From Methylobacter sp015476545 (GTDB lineage Bacteria > Pseudomonadota > Gammaproteobacteria > Methylococcales > Methylomonadaceae): a DNA stretch of 64,000 nucleotides. Location of the stretch: NCBI RefSeq assembly GCF_052162025.1, contig NZ_CP197401.1:3038001-3102000 (forward strand). The letters run 5' to 3'. Below are positions 8,223 through 16,415 of this stretch, piece after piece. Positions within the stretch are counted from its first letter, which is position 1; the number at the start of each line of letters is the position of its first letter. The notes below the pieces were generated by a model that saw only the letters and a list, made by a program, of their open reading frames with translations, ran no database searches and was not told the origin of the DNA. The translations under genes were made by a program, and so were the position numbers.

Positions 8223-9233
8223 ATGAATATAAAGAGCTCGTTAGTCTTACTGTTTTCTTTCCTTATCACAGGCCATGCTTTCGCTATTGATCCGGTTTAT
8301 GACGGGCCCAACGGCATTCGAGAGAAAGTATTTGCCACCAACTGTCTGTCCTGTCATTCGTCTCAGCTGACCGGAGCGGCGCGCAACGGCGCGCCTCCCG
8401 GAGTCAACTGGGATACCTATGAGGCAACGCTGCCAAATGCTGATAGTGCCATCACCAGGGCTGTTGAGGCAATGACAATGCCGCCGGCAGGTACCAAACC
8501 ATTGCTGAACCAGGAACAAAAAGATGCCATGCTCGCATGGCAAAGCGCCGGTTTCCCGCAAACAGCGGCGGACACCCCCATCAATGCCACTTTTGATGGA
8601 ACAACATTGAAACTTCCGGTGGTCGATGTCGGCAGCCAGAAATTCAATGCCACCCTGAGACTGATTCCGCTCACAGGCAGTCCGACCGGCGTTGGATTCG
8701 TGCTGGAAAATGCCACGTTGACCACGGAGTCTTCGGATACTGCCGCGACTTATGACTCCGCATCCGGAAAAGTACTCATCCCTTCGGTGGATGTGGTACA
8801 GAACGGCGCTGTCCAAGATCAGGTAACGAATATCGAATTGACATTAGTGGCTGGCTCTGATCCTATGACGTTTAACTTAGAACAAAGCGGCTTAGAGATT
8901 CCAACTGTTGCCTTCTTCTCTTATGACGCCAACAAGCTGGCAATACCGGTCATCAATGTCGGAGAGCAAAAGTTCAGTGCAATCCTGAATCTCATCCAAC
9001 TCCCAAGCAGTCCGACCGGCCTTGGCTTCCAGCTGGAAGCCGCAGAGTTGACCCAACTAACTTCGGACACTCCTGCGACTTATGACCCCGCATCCGGAAT
9101 AGTTACCCTGCCTTTAATTGATCTGCAGCGAAACGGCGTCAGTGAAAGTCAGGTAAGCGCTGAAATGCAATTGGTACCGGGTTCCGATCCGTTACAGTTC
9201 AGCTTAACCAGCTACACGCCTATCACGCAATAA
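8223..9233 (+). CDS. Secreted monoheme cytochrome with two tandem beta-type repeats (array gene C)
   Basis: 336 residues. Signal peptide MNIKSSLVLLFSFLITGHAFA. Heme motif CLSCH at 41-45, candidate axial Met in AMTMPPAG. The two repeats start near 125 (FDGTTLKLPVVDVGSQKFNA) and 230 (KLAIPVINVGEQKFSAIL), each ending in a GSDP(M/L)xFxL segment. Preceded by CAAAGGTGAACCC, the array ribosome-binding site. Very close to gene B over the signal peptide and cytochrome domain, so B and C probably come from a recent duplication. It carries its own operator and a terminator. Confidence 0.82.
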   Translation: MNIKSSLVLLFSFLITGHAFAIDPVYDGPNGIREKVFATNCLSCHSSQLTGAARNGAPPGVNWDTYEATLPNADSAITRAVEAMTMPPAGTKPLLNQEQKDAMLAWQSAGFPQTAADTPINATFDGTTLKLPVVDVGSQKFNATLRLIPLTGSPTGVGFVLENATLTTESSDTAATYDSASGKVLIPSVDVVQNGAVQDQVTNIELTLVAGSDPMTFNLEQSGLEIPTVAFFSYDANKLAIPVINVGEQKFSAILNLIQLPSSPTGLGFQLEAAELTQLTSDTPATYDPASGIVTLPLIDLQRNGVSESQVSAEMQLVPGSDPLQFSLTSYTPITQ

Positions 9234-9243
9234 TGCCTATTTT

Positions 9244-9276
9244 AAACCAGCAATGAATTTGATCATTGCTGGTTTT
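9244..9276 (+). terminator. Intrinsic terminator after array gene C
   Basis: AAACCAGCAATGA (9244-9256) pairs with TCATTGCTGGTTT (9263-9275) over the loop ATTTGA and runs into TTTTCT. It is the same stem as after gene B, with a better T-tract. Confidence 0.7.
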
Positions 9277-9289
9277 CTACCGGTAAGGC

Positions 9290-9391
9290 ATGAGGCTGAT
9301 TTATTTAACCTTAGCCGCCTAGCGGCGACAATGAATTGTCTGTCATTGCCGCCGCTATCCCAAAATCCGCAATTCAGCATAACCTCTTAAA
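9290..9391 (+). pseudogene. Decayed 5' copy of the decaheme cytochrome gene (relic 3)
   Basis: ATG 9290 opens MRLIYLTLAA, matching the decaheme protein's second methionine MRLVYLTLLAG, then meets an in-frame TAG. Alignment continues through GCGGCGACAATG and TCATTGCCGCCGC, as in the intact gene at 10433-10470, then fades. Confidence 0.6.
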
Positions 9392-9490
9392 TAGACTATC
9401 CAGTTTCAATTATATTCGCCGGGATGATAGGAAGTCCTGCTGACGGTAAAAAATAAACTCATATTCAATACCGGCTTTTTATCTGATCAA

Positions 9491-9506
9491 AATCAATGTA
9501 ATGATT
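9491..9506. promoter_or_regulatory. Operator upstream of array gene D
   Basis: Perfect AATCA-N6-TGATT, ending 61 bp before ATG 9568. It is followed by TTAGATAGCCTG, aligned with the -10 region of gene C. No further copy precedes the decaheme gene, so that gene probably depends on this promoter. Confidence 0.62.
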
Positions 9507-9567
9507 TTTTATGTTAGATAGCCTGTGGTCAATTTTTATATCTCAGGCCTATATCAAGGGTGAACCT

Positions 9568-10299
9568 ATGAAGATAAAAAGCTCGTTGATTATTCTGCTC
9601 TCTTTCCTTATCACAGACTATGTTTTCGCTGCCGCAACGGTCGCTCCCAACGCTTCTTTTGATGGTTTAACGCTGAAACTGCCAGTCGTTAATGTCGGCA
9701 GCCAAAAATTCAACGCCACCCTCGGACTCACTCTGCCCAACAATAGCCCAACCGGCTACGGATTCGTATTGAAAAACGCTGAACTGACTACGGCTTCTTC
9801 AAACAATCCCGCGACGTTTGACCCTGAAACAGGGCAAGTGCTGATACCTTCGGTAGAGGTAACGCAAGGCGGCACCAGCTTGGGCACGGGAGATGCCTAC
9901 TTGACGCTGATAACAGGATCTGAGCCCATGCAGTTTATTTTAGAAGAGCCCGGCTTTCCGAATCTTTCAACGACAGCCTCCTATTTTTATGACACCACTA
10001 CGCTGACCCTGCCGGTCGTTTTTGTCGGCACGCAAAAATTCAGGGCTGGCTTGAAGCTCATTCCGCTCCAGGATAGCCCGACCGGTCTTGGATTCGTACT
10101 GGAAACTGCCGAGTTGACCGCAACCAATTCAGACAGCGCCGTGAATGCTGATACTGAAACCGGTCTAGTTACTCTGCCTTATGTAGAGATGATAAAAGAC
10201 GGCGCCAGCCAGACCCCGGTAAGTGCTGAAATGGAATTGATACCGGGATCTAACCCGCTGCGGTTCAGATTACTCAAATACCCTCCCATCCAACAGTGA
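9568..10299 (+). CDS. Heme-less secreted repeat protein (array gene D)
   Basis: 243 residues from ATG 9568 (MKIKSSLIILLSF), chosen over an upstream in-frame ATG because CAAGGGTGAACCT precedes it and the signal peptide starts here, ending DYVFA|AA. The cytochrome domain of its paralogs is absent: the mature protein goes straight from about ten residues into repeat 1 (FDGLTLKLPVVNVGSQKFNA, from residue 32) and repeat 2 (TLTLPVVFVGTQKFRAGL, from 140). There is no CxxCH and no cysteine. It lies directly upstream of the decaheme gene with a 78-bp gap. It may be a structural or docking partner rather than a carrier (inference). Confidence 0.78.
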   Translation: MKIKSSLIILLSFLITDYVFAAATVAPNASFDGLTLKLPVVNVGSQKFNATLGLTLPNNSPTGYGFVLKNAELTTASSNNPATFDPETGQVLIPSVEVTQGGTSLGTGDAYLTLITGSEPMQFILEEPGFPNLSTTASYFYDTTTLTLPVVFVGTQKFRAGLKLIPLQDSPTGLGFVLETAELTATNSDSAVNADTETGLVTLPYVEMIKDGASQTPVSAEMELIPGSNPLRFRLLKYPPIQQ

Positions 10300-10377
10300 T
10301 ATGCCGGACCCGCATAAAACCTGAACATTGCCGGTTTTCTGCCAATAAGGCTATGTGTGTAAATAAGGTAGTAAGTA

Positions 10378-11343
10378 ATGCAGGATTTTTTCTCACGTAT
10401 GAGACTGGTTTATTTAACTTTACTCGCCGGCCTGGCGGCGATAATGAGCTGTTCGCCATTGTCGCCGCCGTCCCTGAAACCGGAACTCAATGCCGCGCAA
10501 AGCCATGCCCAGTATGTCGGAGCAAGCGTCTGTTCCAGTTGCCATGAACTTGAAAACAGTCACTGGAGCCATACGGTTCATGCGCGCATTCCCCATCTTG
10601 CCGCGCCGGACAATCCGAAAGTAGAAGGCTGCGAAACCTGTCACGGCCCCGGATCAGAGCACGTATCGGCCCCTGCCGATAAATCGAAAATCATGGCGTT
10701 CACGCATCAGTCAGGCGCGACCGTCAGCCAGCAGAACTCCATGTGCCTTCAGTGCCACAGCGGCAAGGAGCGCATCGCCTGGCCGGGCTCGGTCCATCAC
10801 ATGAATGACTTGAGCTGCAGCGATTGCCATAATCCGATGGCGCAGTTCTCGCAAAAAGGCCTGCTGCGCAAGGACGGCATCAATCAGACCTGTTACAGCT
10901 GCCATCAGCAACAGCGCGCCGAGTTCAGAAAACGCTCGCACATGCCCTTGCCCGAAGGCAAAGTCACCTGCATCGACTGCCACAATCCGCACGGTTCGAA
11001 CACCGACCCGATGCTGAAAGCCGATACGGTCAATCAGGTTTGCTATCAATGCCATCAGGAAAAGCGCGGCCCTTTCATCTGGGAGCATGCGCCGGTCCGG
11101 GAAAGCTGCCTGAATTGCCATCAGCCGCATGGCTCCAATCACGAATCGCTTCTGGTCAGCACCAGGCCGTTCCTGTGCCAGACCTGCCATACCAACCGCG
11201 GCCATCCCAACGATTTGATGACGACCGCGAATCTGGCGTCGGCTTCCAATCCGGATGCGCGCCTCATCAACCGAAGCTGCCAAAACTGCCATGCCCAGAT
11301 TCATGGCTCCAATCATGCCGCGGGCATGCTTTTCCATCGATAG
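10378..11343 (+). CDS. MtrA/DmsE-family decaheme c-type cytochrome
   Basis: 321 residues with ten CxxCH heme motifs in order: CSSCH, CETCH, CLQCH, CSDCH, CYSCH, CIDCH, CYQCH, CLNCH, CQTCH, CQNCH, with recurring NPHGSN/QPHGSN after hemes as in MtrA and DmsE. The N-terminus has a hydrophobic leader (LVYLTLLAGLAAIMSC) that could be a weak lipobox or a Sec signal. AAGGTAG seven bases before ATG 10378 supports this start over the internal ATG at 10399. In Shewanella and relatives such proteins sit inside an outer-membrane barrel and carry electrons from the periplasm to the cell surface. The barrel gene follows 10 bp downstream, which strongly supports that role. The electron acceptor or donor is unknown. 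Confidence 0.9.
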   Translation: MQDFFSRMRLVYLTLLAGLAAIMSCSPLSPPSLKPELNAAQSHAQYVGASVCSSCHELENSHWSHTVHARIPHLAAPDNPKVEGCETCHGPGSEHVSAPADKSKIMAFTHQSGATVSQQNSMCLQCHSGKERIAWPGSVHHMNDLSCSDCHNPMAQFSQKGLLRKDGINQTCYSCHQQQRAEFRKRSHMPLPEGKVTCIDCHNPHGSNTDPMLKADTVNQVCYQCHQEKRGPFIWEHAPVRESCLNCHQPHGSNHESLLVSTRPFLCQTCHTNRGHPNDLMTTANLASASNPDARLINRSCQNCHAQIHGSNHAAGMLFHR

Positions 11344-11353
11344 CAAGGCGGCG

Positions 11354-13837
11354 ATGCCGCCCGCTGTCAGCGCCGGCCGCTCCGGCAGCCAATATACTGC
11401 TTTGCTTGTTGCATTGCTGGCCTTTACCTCATCGGCGATCGGCGCCGGCAATCCGCCCGGGAACAACCTCAATCCTACGGGCACCGATACAACCCGGATC
11501 AAATCCCCGCAGGGGCTTTCCTCAGTCAAACAGAAACCTTCCAGAACGCCGAGCGGCCTGCTGTTCGATACGCCCTATGAGCCGTTAAGCTATAAGAAGC
11601 TGAATGAAGACTGGCAATACCGGGGCAGTCTGGATTTCGGCTATTTATTCGGCAGCGGCAAAAGCGCCTATTCAAAATTCAATGATTACAGCGACTGGCG
11701 CAACGGGCCCTTGCTCAATTACTTTTCGCTGTCAGGCTGGCAGGAACGTGAAGGCTATTTTCTGGATGCGCAAGGCGGCGGCGTCGGACGTAATGACCAG
11801 TATTACCAATTATCGACAGGCCAGCTCGGCACCTTCAGGATCAACGGCTTTTTCAACCAGACGCCGCATACCTATACCGACAATGCCGTAACGATTTTTC
11901 ACGGCGTCGGCAGCGAAAACCTGACGCTGCCGTTCGGGCTCGTCCCCGGCCGCAACAGCAACGAACAGATCCGGCAGGCCCTGGCATCGGCCTACAATCC
12001 CGATCTGGGCATCAACCGGGAGGAAAGCCGTATCGGCTTCAACTATACGCCGACGCTGGGCCTGAAATTCTTCGCCGATTTTTCCCATGAAACGAAAGAA
12101 GGCCGACGGGCTTTCGGCGGCTCGTTCCTGCCGCCGTTTTATGCCGGCGCGAACTCAGGCGGCATGGTCGAAACCATCGAACCCATCGACTATGTGACCA
12201 ATGAAATACGCACCGGTTTTAGCTATGCCGGCACGGATCTGGAACTCAACCTGAATTATACCGGCTCATTCTTCGCCAACGACAAAGGCCAGCTGACCTT
12301 CGACAACCCGTTTACCAACCTCCCCGGCACGAACTTTATCGTCGAACGCGGCCGCTTCGATTTGTATCCCGATAACACTTTCCACCAGGTCAAGACCGAT
12401 CTCGCCTACCGGCTGCCGATGCGCGGGCAGCTGACCTCGACGCTGTCCTGGTCGCGCATGTATCAGAATGATGACCTGCTCCCGTCGACTCTCAACTCGG
12501 GGCAGACTTTTACCGGCATCAACATGGACCAGTGGAATTCAGCCGCATCGCTGCCGCGAAGAACCGCCGATGCCGAGATTACGAACTGGCTGTTTCAACT
12601 GGGCCTGCAACTGGCGCCGTGGGACCCTTTGACGCTGAAAGCGAAATTCCGCTATTACAACGAAGCCAATGACACGGATTATACGGCGTTCAACCGGCTG
12701 ACCAACCAATACGGAATGATCCTTGAAGACGGCGCGCAAGGCGGCGAGGTTTTCAGGCCGGCAACGCCGCAAAGCCCGTTTCATTACCGCAGCATTCCCT
12801 TCTCGCAGAAAGTCATGGACTGGTTTTTCGATGCCGATTACCGGCTCAGCTATAAGACCACGGCCGGCTTCGGCTATCATTTTGAACAGCATGAACCCAG
12901 CTACCGCGAGCGCATCAGCACCGATGAAAACCATCTGAAATTCCATTTATCGAACCGCTCGTTGTCCTGGACGACCTTGCGCCTGTCCTACGAATACTCG
13001 ACCCGGGACGGCAGCGATTATGACTACAACCCCTACGTACCCTTCTATACCGGCTCGCTGCCCGGCTTCAGATCGTCACTGACCGACGGCGCCACGCCGC
13101 TTACGCTGGCCGATCTCAGGAAATACGATCTGAGCGACCGGCAGCAGCACCGGATCAAGGCCCAAGCCAATTTCCTGCTGCGCGACGATCTGGATCTGAT
13201 CGCTTCCGCCAACTGGACCAATAACGTTTATGACGTACGTTACGGATTGCAAAACGCCCGCACCATCTCGGCCAATCTGGAAGGCAACTATCAGCCTTCG
13301 TCCCGGCTGAATGCCTACGCTTTCTACAGTTTTCAGAAACAGCAAAGCCAGCTCAGCAATATCAACGACATCGGCATCTCGGCCGATTCTTATGCCGGCG
13401 GCAGCCGCTTTCCTTATGCCGCGGCCTGGAAAGAATCCGTCGATGACATCAACCATATGATAGGGCTGGGACTTCTTTACCAGTTCGCCTCATTCGATAT
13501 CGATATCCGTTATTCATACAATTGGGCAAACACTCACGTTGATTATGAGGCCGCATCCAACCTGGCCTTCGCCAATCCGAATGTTCGTAACCAGGCCACC
13601 GGCAATCGCTTTCCGGCCATTAATTTCGACAGGCATATTCTGGAAACCAACCTGAGATGGAATCTGCGCAAGGACATATCGATGCGCTTCTATCATCGTT
13701 ATGAGCATAACACCGTACAGGACTGGCATTACGACGGCCTCACACCGCTGATCGGCAATCATCTGTTTCTGAATGCGATACCGGAGAATTATGGCGAGCA
13801 TGTTTTTGGGGTGTTTGTGCAATATCGTGTTCAGTAA
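11354..13837 (+). CDS. MtrB/PioB-family decaheme-associated outer-membrane beta-barrel
   Basis: About 827 residues from ATG 11354 (MPPAVSAGRSGSQ), preceded by AAGG. The frame is open further upstream, but that would overlap the decaheme gene by 89 bp and bury the signal peptide TALLVALLAFTSSAIGA. The mature chain alternates aromatic and polar residues in many amphipathic strands (RGSLDFGYLFGSG, LELNLNYTGSFF, SMRFYHRYEHNTVQDWHYDG), as expected for a 26-28-strand porin sheath around MtrA. It ends FGVFVQYRVQ. From the chosen start I find no cysteine, so the CxxC reported for Shewanella MtrB is absent, as in some PioB-like proteins. Forms the conduit with the preceding decaheme cytochrome. No MtrC-like surface multiheme gene follows. 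Confidence 0.88.
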   Translation: MPPAVSAGRSGSQYTALLVALLAFTSSAIGAGNPPGNNLNPTGTDTTRIKSPQGLSSVKQKPSRTPSGLLFDTPYEPLSYKKLNEDWQYRGSLDFGYLFGSGKSAYSKFNDYSDWRNGPLLNYFSLSGWQEREGYFLDAQGGGVGRNDQYYQLSTGQLGTFRINGFFNQTPHTYTDNAVTIFHGVGSENLTLPFGLVPGRNSNEQIRQALASAYNPDLGINREESRIGFNYTPTLGLKFFADFSHETKEGRRAFGGSFLPPFYAGANSGGMVETIEPIDYVTNEIRTGFSYAGTDLELNLNYTGSFFANDKGQLTFDNPFTNLPGTNFIVERGRFDLYPDNTFHQVKTDLAYRLPMRGQLTSTLSWSRMYQNDDLLPSTLNSGQTFTGINMDQWNSAASLPRRTADAEITNWLFQLGLQLAPWDPLTLKAKFRYYNEANDTDYTAFNRLTNQYGMILEDGAQGGEVFRPATPQSPFHYRSIPFSQKVMDWFFDADYRLSYKTTAGFGYHFEQHEPSYRERISTDENHLKFHLSNRSLSWTTLRLSYEYSTRDGSDYDYNPYVPFYTGSLPGFRSSLTDGATPLTLADLRKYDLSDRQQHRIKAQANFLLRDDLDLIASANWTNNVYDVRYGLQNARTISANLEGNYQPSSRLNAYAFYSFQKQQSQLSNINDIGISADSYAGGSRFPYAAAWKESVDDINHMIGLGLLYQFASFDIDIRYSYNWANTHVDYEAASNLAFANPNVRNQATGNRFPAINFDRHILETNLRWNLRKDISMRFYHRYEHNTVQDWHYDGLTPLIGNHLFLNAIPENYGEHVFGVFVQYRVQ

Positions 13838-13846
13838 TGAGATATA

Positions 13847-13978
13847 CCCCGTTTGTCCCACCGAGCACCGGAGCTTTTAGCGGCGGTAGGCTGGGTTGCT
13901 AAACCCAGCATTTCGGCCGCCCATGCCGGGTTTCCGCTAAAGCCCCATCCCAACCTACACAGCCTATTGCATAACCCA
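13847..13978. mobile_element. Partial copy of a MITE-like repeat
   Basis: CCCCGTTTGTCCC, GGTAGGCTGGGTTGCTAAAC and CATTTCGGCCGCCCATGC match the complete element at 33695-33959 in the same orientation. The end reads CCTATTGCATAACCC. The left terminal repeat and the right half are missing. Confidence 0.65.
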
Positions 13979-14003
13979 TTCATTCTTCTCACGATTCCAA
14001 ATT

Positions 14004-14540
14004 TCACTTATTCCCTGCCACAAGCAACGGATACGGATTGATCGCACCATTGCGGGTATAGATCCCGTAATGCAGATGCGGCGGCCCGCCTTTGGCATTG
14101 CCGGTGTCGCCGACGTAGCCGATCACATCGCCTCGCTGGACGAGATCATACAGTTTGACAGGCCCGAACCGGTTCAGATGAGCAAAGTAGTGAAGCTGAA
14201 GCCCTGGCCCCAATAATCTGACGTTATTGCCACCGAGACGGTTCTGCCCGATGCCGACAATCAGCCCCGAAACCGGCGCAAGCACCGGCGTGCCGCGTTT
14301 GGCGAAAATGTCGATGCCTTTATGCTCCCGGCCGCCGCTGCGCGGATTGCCCCAGGAATCGGCAATCGCCTTGCGCGATACACCCTGGACGGGAATCGGC
14401 AATGCCGACGGCGCATCGGTTGTTATCAACGAGAACACCGCCTTGGGATGCGGGACCACCGCCAAGACGATACCCCAAAGAAGTCCAAGCAGCACCAGCA
14501 AGGTAAAAAATATTCTCATAACCGACTCATGCCAAAGCAC
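14004..14540 (-). CDS. M23-family (LytM-type) peptidase, membrane anchored
   Basis: 178 residues. One N-terminal hydrophobic segment (MRIFFTLLVLLGLLWGIVLAVV) acts as anchor or signal, then a compact M23 domain at about 60-170 with zinc motifs HKGID (HxxxD) and HLHYG (HxH), plus GLIVGIGQNRLGGNNVRLLG and GDVIGYVGDTGNAKG. The family cuts peptidoglycan peptide bridges in the periplasm. ATG 14540 is used; ATG 14519, seven codons in, gives a cleaner membrane segment and is equally possible. Minus strand, convergent with the MtrB gene and divergent from glpD. Confidence 0.85.
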   Translation of the reverse strand: MLWHESVMRIFFTLLVLLGLLWGIVLAVVPHPKAVFSLITTDAPSALPIPVQGVSRKAIADSWGNPRSGGREHKGIDIFAKRGTPVLAPVSGLIVGIGQNRLGGNNVRLLGPGLQLHYFAHLNRFGPVKLYDLVQRGDVIGYVGDTGNAKGGPPHLHYGIYTRNGAINPYPLLVAGNK

Positions 14541-14837
14541 CCAATAAGCTGAATTTCTGAATGGGGAGACAAACGTTCTTTCACATTCACAGCTCTCAAC
14601 CCAAACAACACGCCAGATATTTTCTATGACAAACCTCGGGCCATTATTTCCGCTGCATCCAAAAGCCCAAACGGATTTTTAACGTTTTTTTTATGAATTT
14701 TCATTTCCTGGCAAGGTCGAAAATCCGTCAAGCCCAAAACCATGAGTGAGGCATTTACCTTACCGCTTCGCATCGATAATTGAGTTCAGGAGTCTGTATT
14801 GTCATGATAGAAACTGATTCAAACACAAGCGTGATTT

Positions 14838-16415
14838 ATGCACCGGGATTTCTCGCAGCTTAAAGACCGCAATGTTGACGTGCTGGTTTGCGGCGGCGGC
14901 GTTTATGGCGCCTGGACCGCTTACGATGCGGCCTTGCGCGGCCTGAAGGTCGCCATTGTCGACCAGGGCGACTGGGCCTGTGCAACCTCCTCCGCATCCA
15001 GCAAGCTGATCCACGGCGGCTTGCGCTATCTGGAATCCCTCGACTTCAAGCTGGTCAGAAAGACCCTAGCTGAACGGCAGATGCTGCTGAAAACAGCGCC
15101 GCACCGGGTCTGGCCGCTGCGTTTCGGCATACCGATTTATAAACACAGCCGCATCGGCTCGCTGCAATTAAAAATCGGCCTGCTGCTTTATGATCTGCTG
15201 GCCGGCACGGTGCCGAAAACCCAGACTTACCAATATCATTCTCATGCCGAATTCGCCGAGCGTTTCCCCTGCCTTGAGACGACCGACCTGGCGGCGGGCT
15301 TCACCTATTTCGACGCCCAGACCGACGATGCCCGCTATGTCCTGGAACTGATAGCCGGTGCGCAGAACAGCGGCGCAATTTGCCTGAACTATTGCCGAGT
15401 CAACCGTTTTCTGGAAAATGACGGCCGGCTCTGCGGCGCCGTCTGTCAGGACCAGGCCACGGGCGAGACGGCCGATGTCGGCGCCACCCGGATCGTCAAC
15501 ACGGCCGGCCAGTGGTCAGCCCGCCTTCATGACAACAACCGCTACAGGCTCTCGAAAGGCGTGCATCTGGTCCTGCCGAAAATGCTGGAAAACGAAGCCC
15601 TGCTGCTGACCGCGCAAACCGACGGGCGCGTGTTTTTCATGATGCCCTGGTACGGGCTGACGCTGCTCGGCACGACTGACACCGATTATAGCGGCGATAT
15701 CGAGCATGTGACGGTCGAAGCCGAAGACATCCGCTATCTGCTGTCCGAGGCCAACCGCGTGCTCAGGACGGCAAACTGGACGGAAGACGACATCATCGGC
15801 CGGTACGCCGGCCTGCGCGTGCTGAAGCCCAGCGACGAGCCGTCGCCTTCGGCCGTCAGCCGTGACTGGACATTAAAAATTGCCCCCGATGGCCTGCTCT
15901 CTTCGATTGGCGGCAAACTGACTTCGGCGCGTGAAGATGCCGAACATATTGTCGATGCGGTGTGCGAGCAGTTAGGCATCGGCACCGCCGGCCAGACCTT
16001 CGGCAAACCCTTTCCCTGGCGCCCTGATACGGACTATGCGGAATGGTGCGCCGACGCTTCACGCAAAGCCACGCATCTCGGCATCGACAGCCTCAGCGCG
16101 CACTGGCTGCAGCGCCGCCACGGCAACCGGGCACCGGCCGTCTTCGAGCTGTGCGAACAGGAGCCTGAACTGGCCCGGCGCATAACGCCGGCCCTGCCGT
16201 TCATCATGGCCGACCTGGTTTTCTGCGCGCAGCATGAAATGGTCGTGCATCTGGAAGATCTGCTGCGGCGCCGCCTGCCGCTGCTGATCCTGGCGAAGCT
16301 GACGCCGGCCGAATTGCAGCGCCTGGCCAGCATCGCCGCAGAGGTACTGGGATGGGACCGGGACACCATGCACCATCAACTCGACACGTGTACCGAAAAA
16401 TGGCTGCTTCATTGA
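14838..16415 (+). CDS. glpD: FAD-dependent glycerol-3-phosphate dehydrogenase
   Basis: 525 residues. FAD-binding GGGVYGAW (19-26), then the GlpD hallmark ATSSASSKLIHGGLRYLE (about 50-67), and later TLLGTTDTDYSGD and YAGLRVLKPSDEPSPSAVSRD with the substrate-binding arginine region. The C-terminal part (about 395-525) is the GlpD helical cap. It oxidises glycerol 3-phosphate to dihydroxyacetone phosphate at the inner membrane and feeds the quinone pool. The reading frame is closed by TGA just upstream, so ATG 14838 is the first possible start, yet the nearest good ribosome-binding site (AGGAG at 14790) serves another ATG at 14804. An FGGY kinase overlaps its 3' end. Confidence 0.85.
   Translation: MHRDFSQLKDRNVDVLVCGGGVYGAWTAYDAALRGLKVAIVDQGDWACATSSASSKLIHGGLRYLESLDFKLVRKTLAERQMLLKTAPHRVWPLRFGIPIYKHSRIGSLQLKIGLLLYDLLAGTVPKTQTYQYHSHAEFAERFPCLETTDLAAGFTYFDAQTDDARYVLELIAGAQNSGAICLNYCRVNRFLENDGRLCGAVCQDQATGETADVGATRIVNTAGQWSARLHDNNRYRLSKGVHLVLPKMLENEALLLTAQTDGRVFFMMPWYGLTLLGTTDTDYSGDIEHVTVEAEDIRYLLSEANRVLRTANWTEDDIIGRYAGLRVLKPSDEPSPSAVSRDWTLKIAPDGLLSSIGGKLTSAREDAEHIVDAVCEQLGIGTAGQTFGKPFPWRPDTDYAEWCADASRKATHLGIDSLSAHWLQRRHGNRAPAVFELCEQEPELARRITPALPFIMADLVFCAQHEMVVHLEDLLRRRLPLLILAKLTPAELQRLASIAAEVLGWDRDTMHHQLDTCTEKWLLH

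Noticed and set aside
5436..9506. FNR or CRP sites for the array operator
   Set aside because: The half-sites face the opposite way from TTGAT-N4-ATCAA and do not fit TGTGA-N6-TCACA.
5517..10299. Array proteins as MopE/CorA-type copper proteins of methanotrophs
   Set aside because: No Cys/Met/His copper pattern and no sequence resemblance that I can recall; heme binding is explicit instead.
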